In this document: piece by piece, positions 33,440-39,925 of the stretch | Layout of the letters: every line of letters begins with the position of its first letter | Numbering within the stretch: position 1 is the stretch's first letter | From: an uncultured bacterium | Lineage (GTDB): Bacteria; Desulfobacterota; Binatia; UBA1149; CAITLU01 | Assembly (NCBI GenBank): GCA_903893315.1 | Contig: CAITLU010000007.1 | Location: forward strand, 1-42,674 | Direction: 5' to 3' | DNA: 42,674 bases | Made by a program: the position numbers and the translations under genes | The notes under the pieces: model-generated | What the model saw: the letters and a program-made list of their open reading frames with translations, nothing else | Told to the model about the DNA's origin: nothing | The model's database searches: none

Positions 33440-35146
33440 TCAGCCCATCGGCCCGTTGTACACTTCCATGAAGCGCAGCAGCGCATCTTGCGGCACCGCC
33501 AGGTTGGCGTCGCCGTCGCTGTGCACGCAGATGACCGCAGGGCCCGAAACTTCGCGCGCAGCGGCGAGTGCGGCTTCAAGTTCACCAACGGTAGATACGT
33601 AAAAACCCGCACACCCGAGCCCCTTGGCCACGACGTCCCAACGCACATCGCCCATGCGAGTGCCGAAGGTGCGTCCGTACAGCATCTGCTCGTTGGGCTC
33701 TTCCATCGTCCAGCGCCCTTCAGCGAACACGATGGTGGTGATCTTCAAACCCTCGCGCGCCGCCGACTGCATGTCCATGAAGTGGAACCCGGCAGCGCCG
33801 TCGCCGGTAACACACACGACCTCGCGGTCGGGGCTGCCGAGTTTGGCGCCGATGGCGGACGGAACACCCGTGCCGAGCATGCCGAGTTCCAGAATGTTCA
33901 GGTATGACCGCGGACGCGTCGGCGGCAGGAACCAGTAGGCCCACAGCGACGTGTTGCCACCGTCGGTAACGTAGATCGCGTCGCGGCCGAAGGCTCTGCC
34001 GATGGCCTGCATCGCGTGAGCCGGATGCAGCCCCGGCCCTTTCCACAACGTCACGACTTCCATCTGCTCTTTCCACCACGCGTTGGCGGCCTCACGGCAG
34101 CGTGCCAGGAAAGCGCCGTCCTTGGCCTTCACGCCACGAGCAGCCAGAGCGGCGGCAAGAGTTTCCACCGCCTGTTTGGCGTCGGCGACGATGCCCAGAG
34201 CCAGCGGCCGCGTCACTCCCATGTTGCGCTGATCGACGTCGATCTGGATGACCTTCTGCTTGGAGCGGTCGCCCCAGTACTTGTCGAAAGGCAGGTCGAG
34301 ATTTCCAAGGCGAGATCCGACCACGAGCACAACGTCGGCCTCGCGCTTGGCCACGTCGCCGCCGGCACCTATCGAGTAGACGTAGTTGGGATGATTGGTG
34401 GGCACGGCGGTGCGAGAAGCCATCGACGTGAGCACCGGGCAGCCGAGTTTTTCTACCAGCGCGAGCAGCGCAGGCCCGGCGCCGCTGCGATCGGCGCCGG
34501 CACCGGCGATGACCAGCGGCCTGACGGCGCCGGCGATGAGATGCGCAGCAGCCTCGATCTGCGCCTGCGAGGCCTCCGGCGAAGGCGCCCGGTAAGCCTG
34601 CGGCGGCACTACGTGCACGAGAGCTTCGTCGCCGGTCTCGTAGAGCACAGGCGCGGGCAGTTCGAGCTGCACCGGCCCCGGCCTGCCTATCCACATCTCT
34701 CTAAATGCCTGTCGCACCACATCCGGAATGCGGGCCCACGCGAAGACCGGGCCTCCCCACTTTACAGCCGGCTTGTAGACGTCGAGCTGGTCCTGTCCCT
34801 GAAAAGTCGCAGGCGAAGCCGGATAGACGTTGCCGAGGTGATGCTGAGAGGTGATCGCCAGCATCGGCACACCTTCGTGGCGGGCGGTGATCACGCCGGC
34901 CAGCAGGTTAGCCGAGCCCGGGCCCGGATTTCCGAGCACCACAGACACCTGTCCGGTGGTCTTGTAGAGGCCTTCGGCCATGTGAGCACCGGCAGATTCG
35001 TGACGCACCGGGACCAGACGGATGCCGTTTTCTTCGAGAGCCGCCAACAGCGGATCGATTTCCGGACATGGAAGACCGAACACGAACCGGACGCCTTCGT
35101 TGGCGAGACACCGGGCAAGAAGCTGCCCACCTGTGATTGTGGCCAT
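33440..35146 (-). CDS. Thiamine pyrophosphate-dependent enzyme (acetolactate synthase/decarboxylase-like)
   Basis: 568 aa with the three-domain layout of the acetohydroxyacid synthase and decarboxylase superfamily. The N-terminal PYR domain has the cofactor-activating glutamate E50 in PVRHESAGAHMAEGLYK and LGNPGPGSANLLAGV. The middle domain contains PLVIAGAGADRSGAGPALLA. The C-terminal PP domain has the TPP motif VTGDGAAGFHFMDMQS, ending with EGRW instead of the common NN. Which 2-keto acid it uses cannot be told. The start ATG 35146 follows AGAGGGA. It is probably co-transcribed with the radical SAM gene 160 bp downstream. Confidence 0.85.
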   Translation of the reverse strand: MATITGGQLLARCLANEGVRFVFGLPCPEIDPLLAALEENGIRLVPVRHESAGAHMAEGLYKTTGQVSVVLGNPGPGSANLLAGVITARHEGVPMLAITSQHHLGNVYPASPATFQGQDQLDVYKPAVKWGGPVFAWARIPDVVRQAFREMWIGRPGPVQLELPAPVLYETGDEALVHVVPPQAYRAPSPEASQAQIEAAAHLIAGAVRPLVIAGAGADRSGAGPALLALVEKLGCPVLTSMASRTAVPTNHPNYVYSIGAGGDVAKREADVVLVVGSRLGNLDLPFDKYWGDRSKQKVIQIDVDQRNMGVTRPLALGIVADAKQAVETLAAALAARGVKAKDGAFLARCREAANAWWKEQMEVVTLWKGPGLHPAHAMQAIGRAFGRDAIYVTDGGNTSLWAYWFLPPTRPRSYLNILELGMLGTGVPSAIGAKLGSPDREVVCVTGDGAAGFHFMDMQSAAREGLKITTIVFAEGRWTMEEPNEQMLYGRTFGTRMGDVRWDVVAKGLGCAGFYVSTVGELEAALAAAREVSGPAVICVHSDGDANLAVPQDALLRFMEVYNGPMG

Positions 35147-35420
35147 GTGAATCCCTCTACCTTTCAAGTCAGCGGCCCGCGGCCGGTATTTATGGTGCGC
35201 GCACCTTAAACAGATCAGCGCCCGAATCCAGCGGCAACGACCGCAAAGTGCTCCGCCTCAGTAATGTTTCCGCCCCGATGACCCGGCCGGGGATCGCCCA
35301 GGCCGGGCGGTCCGCGGATCCCCCGGCGAGCCGCGCAGCAGTTCCAATACCGAGGCTGCCCGACACTCAGAACCGGCGCGCGTAGCGTCCGGCGCCTGCC
35401 TCGGCTAGGAAGTCGCCGCC
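35147..35420. promoter_or_regulatory. Divergent intergenic region before the EF-P-like gene and the TPP enzyme gene
   Basis: About 270 bp that must carry the promoters of two divergent genes. No confident promoter boxes or RNA element were recognised. Confidence 0.35.
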
Positions 35421-35993
35421 ATGATCAGCACCGGAGACTTCAAGCGCGGGGTGCGCATCCTCATCGACGCCGACCCCTACCTCATTTTGGACGTACACGT
35501 GCAGTCGCCGTCGGCGCGCGGGGCGTCCTCCCTGACCAAACTGAAAGTGCGCAACCTGCGCACCGGACAGGTCCTCGAAAAAACCTTCCGCGGCGGCGAC
35601 AAGGTCGAGCAGCCCGACCTGGAACTGCGGCCGGTACAGTATCTGTACGCCGACGACGACGGGTTCCATTTCATGGACACCCAAAGCTACGAGCAGATAA
35701 TGCTCGGCGCCGATGAGGTCGGCGATGCACCGGGCTATCTGACCGAAGGTATGGAAGGGATCCGCTCGGTGGTGTTCAACGGCAAGGTGATCTCCATCGA
35801 CCTGCCTAACACCGTCGCGCTGCGCATCACCGACACCGCGCCGTCAATCAAGGGCGGCACCGCCCAGGCCCAGACCAAACCGGCGACACTCGAAACCGGC
35901 CTGATCATCCAAGTTCCTTCGTACCTGGAGCCCGACGAACTGATCACCGTCGATACCCGCGACGCGCGATTCATCTCACGCGCCAAGGGCTGA
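35421..35993 (+). CDS. efpL: Elongation factor P-like protein, EfpL/YeiP type
   Basis: 190 aa with the three-domain fold of EF-P, which relieves ribosome stalling at proline-rich sequences. The loop that touches the peptidyl-transferase centre reads VQSPSARGASSLTKLKV, two residues longer than in classical EF-P and tipped by R33 instead of the modified lysine. This closely parallels the extended QSPTARGAATLYK loop of E. coli YeiP (EfpL). The C-terminal half agrees too (TAPSIKGGTAQAQTKPATL, ETGLIIQVPSYLEPDE). From this I assign it to the EfpL subgroup rather than EF-P proper; a classical efp could be elsewhere in the genome. No epmA, earP or ymfI modification gene is in the window. Confidence 0.88.
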   Translation: MISTGDFKRGVRILIDADPYLILDVHVQSPSARGASSLTKLKVRNLRTGQVLEKTFRGGDKVEQPDLELRPVQYLYADDDGFHFMDTQSYEQIMLGADEVGDAPGYLTEGMEGIRSVVFNGKVISIDLPNTVALRITDTAPSIKGGTAQAQTKPATLETGLIIQVPSYLEPDELITVDTRDARFISRAKG

Positions 35994-36024
35994 CCAGCAC
36001 CGCCACACTTCGCATTGCCGACTG

Positions 36025-36046
36025 CCGACACTGCCGCTAGTGTCGG
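36025..36046. repeat. Perfect 8-bp inverted repeat between efpL and the beta-helix gene
   Basis: CCGACACT (36025-36032) pairs with AGTGTCGG (36039-36046) over a 6-nt loop. It lies 31 bp after the efpL stop and 4 bp before the next proposed start. No U-tract follows. It may be a weak terminator or an operator. Confidence 0.4.
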
Positions 36047-36050
36047 TCGA

Positions 36051-38576
36051 GTGAGAGAGGAAAGAATCCGCACCGCAAGCCGGCCGGCGGCGCGCTCGGT
36101 CGCACGCAGGAGACTGCTGATCTGCGTTGTTGCGATCGCCGCTGCAGTCGGTACGGTTGCGCTGCGTTCTTCCTGTGCTTTCGCGCTGGTGGGGCCGGGA
36201 CCAGGCGAACCCTTCGGCGGCGACGATTCGGGTTGCGTACCGTCGCGCTCCGAACTCAAACGCTGCTCAGACACGGCCGCTCGCGTCTATTCCAGACTCG
36301 AAAGTTCACTCGCCAGATGTCACATCAAACAGGCATCCACGCGCTACTCACAAGCGGGGCGCGGACAGCCGAAAGTTTTCGACGAAGAGACTTGTGAGAG
36401 CGCGGCAGCCGCGCGTTTCGACGCGACGCTCGCCAACCTGGAGACCGGCGGCCACTGCGGGGCCAGTGCTTTGCTGGCCACAGCCCCGAACGCCGGCGCC
36501 GCGCTGCCAGACTCACTCGACGCACGCGGCGCCGATCTCTACTGCGATGCGACCTCAGGTGTCCTGCTCGACGCAGCCGGCGATGACGACGGCTACGTCC
36601 CCGCCTCGCGCAGCGCACTGACCTGCACCAAGAGAATCGCCAACGCGCTCGGCAAGCTGGCGGCATCGGCGATGCGTTGCCACCAGCAAGCGGCGGCGGA
36701 CGGGTTCACGCTCAGCCATCCGGTCTTCGACGAAGAGGGCTGCGAGCAACAGGCCGCGGCCGTCTACGACACCAACACTCAGCGCTTGCTGACCAAGGGC
36801 AGTTGTCCTTCATGCCTGGATGGCGCGGCCATTGCCGCCCTGCGTGACGATCTTCTGGCGGGCCTCGACACGGTCAACGCAGCGCTCTATCCGTGCCCAG
36901 ATCCGGTGCTGCATCCCGGCACACCGCTGCTGGACCGCCCCACGTTGATGGCGCTCGGCGTGCAGCTTCCGATCAGCGGTGACGAGAACCGCGACGCGCG
37001 TGTCACGCTGCGCTACCGTGAATTCGGCTCTCCCGGCTGGAAAGAGGCGCCGGCGCTACTGCGCGTAAAGCCCGAGACGATTCCCGCCGGCGAAGGCATG
37101 ACGGTGCCGGAGCAGTTTGCCGGAAGTATCTTCGACCTGCGTCCCGCCACCACCTACGAACTCGAACTTCACGCCGTCGACGCCGACGGGCCCGTCGACC
37201 AGATACTGACGCTGACCGCGACCACCCGCGCAGTGCCGACCGATCCGGCCACGCCCCACGCCGTCGCCGTCTCCAACGCGAGTGAACTGGCAGCGGCGCT
37301 GGCGGCAGCCGGCCCCGGCGACGTCATCACACTCGCCGACGGCCTCTACACCGGCGCCTTCGTGATGGAAGCCGACGGCACTGCCGCCGATCCCATCGTC
37401 ATCCGCGGCGCCAGCAGGGACGGCACCGTCCTCGACGGCAACGACTGCCTCTGCAACGTGCTGGAAGTGTACGGCAGCTACGTCCATGTCGAGAACCTGA
37501 CACTGCGCAACGCGCAGCGCGCACTGCGCTTTCAGACAGGCGGGGCCGTGGGCAACGTCGTGCGCCGCGTACACACGATCGACACGCGCCTGGGGCTGGG
37601 CACGCGCGACACCCAGTTCGACTTCTACTTCTGCGACAATGTGCTCGAAGGGCGGCTGGTATGGCCGCAGGTTTACACCGACGACGGCGGCCTAGAAGCG
37701 GGCGACGACGGCATCCTGGTGCAAGGCCACGGTCAGGTGGTGTGCCACAACCAACTCGTCGGTTTCGGTGATGCACTCAAAAACGGTCTGGTCGGCGCGC
37801 GCTCGCTCGATTTCTACGGCAACGAAGTGCTCTCCGCCTACGACAACGGCATCGAACTCGACATCTCCGAAGGCAACGTGCGTGCCTGGCGAAACCGTTT
37901 TACCAACACGTTCGCGACCATCAGTTTTCAGCCGATATACGGCGGGCCGGCCTACGCACTGCGCAACGTCGTGGTAAACGTCGCCGACGAGCAGATGAAA
38001 TTTCACGGTCTCGCCGAAGGTGCCGGTCCCAGCGGCGTGATCGCCTGCAACAACACCTTCGTCAGCCCCGCCATCGCGCTGCAGGTGAACACCTACGCGG
38101 CCAGCCACAACGTCGAAGTCTTCAACAACCTGTTCGTCGGCCCTGCGGTGCTGGCCGGAACGCGAACGGTGGACTGGAACGCGCCGATGGTGGGCGGACT
38201 GTTCGACGCCAACGGCTACTACCCCGACGGCGGTTTCCGTTTCTATCTCCCGCCGGCGGGTCCGCTCAGCTACGCGAATTTCGCCGCGCTGCAGGCGGCG
38301 GGACTGGAAACGAACGGTTCGTTACTGACCGAACCTGTATTCGACAACGGACTGGCCGCACCGGCGAGCTACACGCAGACGCTGGCACCGCTCGACGTCA
38401 CGCTTAGCGCCGCCTCCAACGCCGTCGACGCAGGCGTTGTGCTGCCCGGAATCACAACCGGCTACCAGGGCGCGGCTCCCGACCTCGGAGCACTTGAGCG
38501 CGGCTGCCCACTGCCGATCTTCGGCGTGCGCCCGCCGGGCATCGACGAAACCAACGAACCCGTCGGCTGCGAGTAG
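36051..38576 (+). CDS. Exported protein with duplicated Cys-rich domain and C-terminal beta-helix
   Basis: About 841 aa; no single named family recognised. An Arg-rich N-terminus with a hydrophobic signal-like stretch precedes the mature part. Two tandem Cys-rich modules follow (about residues 60-280), each with the order Cys, RCH, a VFDEE-x-CE motif, and a terminal Cys. Next come a fibronectin-like stretch (FDLRPATTYELELHAVDADG) and a right-handed parallel beta-helix (about residues 395-800) with repeated strands such as YVHVENLTLRNAQRALRFQTG and NGIELDISEGNVRAWRN. Such beta-helices occur in polysaccharide lyases and adhesins; catalytic residues were not identified. The GTG at 36051 was chosen; a further upstream TTG is possible. 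Confidence 0.75.
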   Translation: MREERIRTASRPAARSVARRRLLICVVAIAAAVGTVALRSSCAFALVGPGPGEPFGGDDSGCVPSRSELKRCSDTAARVYSRLESSLARCHIKQASTRYSQAGRGQPKVFDEETCESAAAARFDATLANLETGGHCGASALLATAPNAGAALPDSLDARGADLYCDATSGVLLDAAGDDDGYVPASRSALTCTKRIANALGKLAASAMRCHQQAAADGFTLSHPVFDEEGCEQQAAAVYDTNTQRLLTKGSCPSCLDGAAIAALRDDLLAGLDTVNAALYPCPDPVLHPGTPLLDRPTLMALGVQLPISGDENRDARVTLRYREFGSPGWKEAPALLRVKPETIPAGEGMTVPEQFAGSIFDLRPATTYELELHAVDADGPVDQILTLTATTRAVPTDPATPHAVAVSNASELAAALAAAGPGDVITLADGLYTGAFVMEADGTAADPIVIRGASRDGTVLDGNDCLCNVLEVYGSYVHVENLTLRNAQRALRFQTGGAVGNVVRRVHTIDTRLGLGTRDTQFDFYFCDNVLEGRLVWPQVYTDDGGLEAGDDGILVQGHGQVVCHNQLVGFGDALKNGLVGARSLDFYGNEVLSAYDNGIELDISEGNVRAWRNRFTNTFATISFQPIYGGPAYALRNVVVNVADEQMKFHGLAEGAGPSGVIACNNTFVSPAIALQVNTYAASHNVEVFNNLFVGPAVLAGTRTVDWNAPMVGGLFDANGYYPDGGFRFYLPPAGPLSYANFAALQAAGLETNGSLLTEPVFDNGLAAPASYTQTLAPLDVTLSAASNAVDAGVVLPGITTGYQGAAPDLGALERGCPLPIFGVRPPGIDETNEPVGCE

Positions 38577-38588
38577 CGCCTCTATCCC

Positions 38589-39029
38589 TCAACTCTCGTC
38601 GGCACGCCGCTGAGTCTCGAGTCTTTCGGCAACCTCGTCCGCAGGCACCTCGCGTCCTTGCCCCACCCCCTCGCAGATCCGCCTTGCCTCGGCGGTCCAA
38701 CGCCCGGCACGCAGCAACTCGGGCCAGAACGGGAAGGTCCGGCACTGGGTGGGCCGGACATCGTAGAACTGACAAAGGTTGGTGACCGGATCCAGGAAGA
38801 CGCAACGCCCGCCGGGAAAATCGAGTTCCACCCAGCCGTCATCGCCCCGCACCGTATATAGAGAGCGGAACTCCTTGGTTTCAAGGCCAGCGGAGGCGGC
38901 CATCCGGAGCATGTCCTCCTGCGTCACATAGACGTGGGCGTACTCACCGCGCGTCCAGCAGCACTCACCGCACTGGGTACACTCAAAACGCAGCGCAGGC
39001 CTGTCCTTCTTTCCGTCGGTCACGCCCAT
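38589..39029 (-). CDS. YkgJ family cysteine-cluster protein
   Basis: 146 aa, cytoplasmic. The CxxCxxCC motif (FECTQCGECCWTRGEY) and the later Cys residues (CVFLDPVTNLCQFYDVRPTQC) are the YkgJ/UPF0153 pattern, thought to bind zinc or iron. FPFWPELLR and an acidic/basic tail follow. The function is unknown. It is convergent with the beta-helix gene, 12 bp apart. The start is taken as ATG at 39029. Confidence 0.9.
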   Translation of the reverse strand: MGVTDGKKDRPALRFECTQCGECCWTRGEYAHVYVTQEDMLRMAASAGLETKEFRSLYTVRGDDGWVELDFPGGRCVFLDPVTNLCQFYDVRPTQCRTFPFWPELLRAGRWTAEARRICEGVGQGREVPADEVAERLETQRRADES

Positions 39030-39421
39030 AGCCCCCTATTCCCGGCAGCCCTAATGCAGCGGAAGGCGCTTCGGCGCAACCGACCCGCGCTACCATGCAA
39101 CCTGCGCCCATCCCCCAAACGCACCTCGGGTTCTGCTGCCTCGGCCCGGCGCGGCCGGTCAGCGGCTGAGCCGGAGGTTGGTTCGCCGAAGTGCTCCAAG
39201 GAGTCATAACCCCTCGGACTTACATCAAGTTAGCAAGCGCATGCTTATCCCACGGCAACCGTCAAGCGCGACCAGGCGACCAACCGGGGAAAAAAGCGCA
39301 CCGCCCCGTGCAGAAATGCTTGATGCAACCCCGGGTGGTGCATAGAAGGGGAGCCATGAGCCTTATCACGCGTTCAGTTTCTTTCTCCGGGGCGCCAGTC
39401 ATAGAGCAAGGAGGGCTTGCC
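39030..39421. promoter_or_regulatory. Upstream region of the secreted DUF4215 and thioester protein pair
   Basis: About 390 bp, with a less GC-rich part at about 39205-39260 where a promoter is plausible. The region 39250-39420 has several short G/C-rich inverted patches. No riboswitch could be assigned. The last bases contain CAAGGAGGG, a strong ribosome-binding site for ATG 39422. Confidence 0.4.
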
Positions 39422-39925
39422 ATGCAGCTCGGAAATCACGGGGTTCAAATCAAGACGCTTGCAGATTCATGGTGCCTGGCACCGCAGCGTCCGCAGCGCT
39501 GTCTCGCCCAAGCCCTCCTCTGGCTGCTGCCTGCTGTCTCTTGCTGCTTCTGGGGCGGGGCCGCGCACGCCACCTTGGCCGGCCCGCTGTGTGGTAACGG
39601 CGTCATCGACATGGGCGAAACCTGCGACGACGGAAACGCCGACGAAGGCGACGCCTGCCTGTCCGACTGCCAGCCCGCCTCCTGCGGCGACGGGTTCATC
39701 CAGCGCGGTGTCGAGCAATGCGACGACGGAAACGCCGTGCAAAGCGACGGATGCAGCACCCGCTGCACGGTCGGCTACTGCGGCGACGGCATCTTGCAGT
39801 CCCAGGACGGAGAGCAGTGTGACGACGAAAACACCATCGACGGCGATGGTTGTTCGTCAGAGTGCCAGCGTCAGGACGGCGGTGCACGCAACAGAGCCCC
39901 GAGCGAGGACCGCGGCCGTGACTAG
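39422..39925 (+). CDS. Short secreted protein with three DUF4215-type Cys repeats
   Basis: 167 aa. A strong GGAGGG site precedes ATG 39422. A signal peptide ends near AAHA. Three Cys-rich repeats of the Myxococcus-type/DUF4215 pattern follow: CGNGVIDMGETCDDGN, CGDGFIQRGVEQCDDGN and CGDGILQSQDGEQCDDEN, each with two further cysteines. A short charged tail ends the protein. The repeats match those of the next gene. Its stop at 39925 overlaps the GTG of the thioester protein gene by 8 bp in a different frame, so the two are probably co-translated. The function is unknown; a secreted partner or minor subunit of the large protein is plausible. Confidence 0.78.
   Translation: MQLGNHGVQIKTLADSWCLAPQRPQRCLAQALLWLLPAVSCCFWGGAAHATLAGPLCGNGVIDMGETCDDGNADEGDACLSDCQPASCGDGFIQRGVEQCDDGNAVQSDGCSTRCTVGYCGDGILQSQDGEQCDDENTIDGDGCSSECQRQDGGARNRAPSEDRGRD

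Noticed and set aside
39236-39420. Possible c-di-GMP (GEMM) riboswitch before the DUF4215 gene
   Set aside because: A GCAA-containing G/C-rich region was noticed, but the conserved core sequences do not match.
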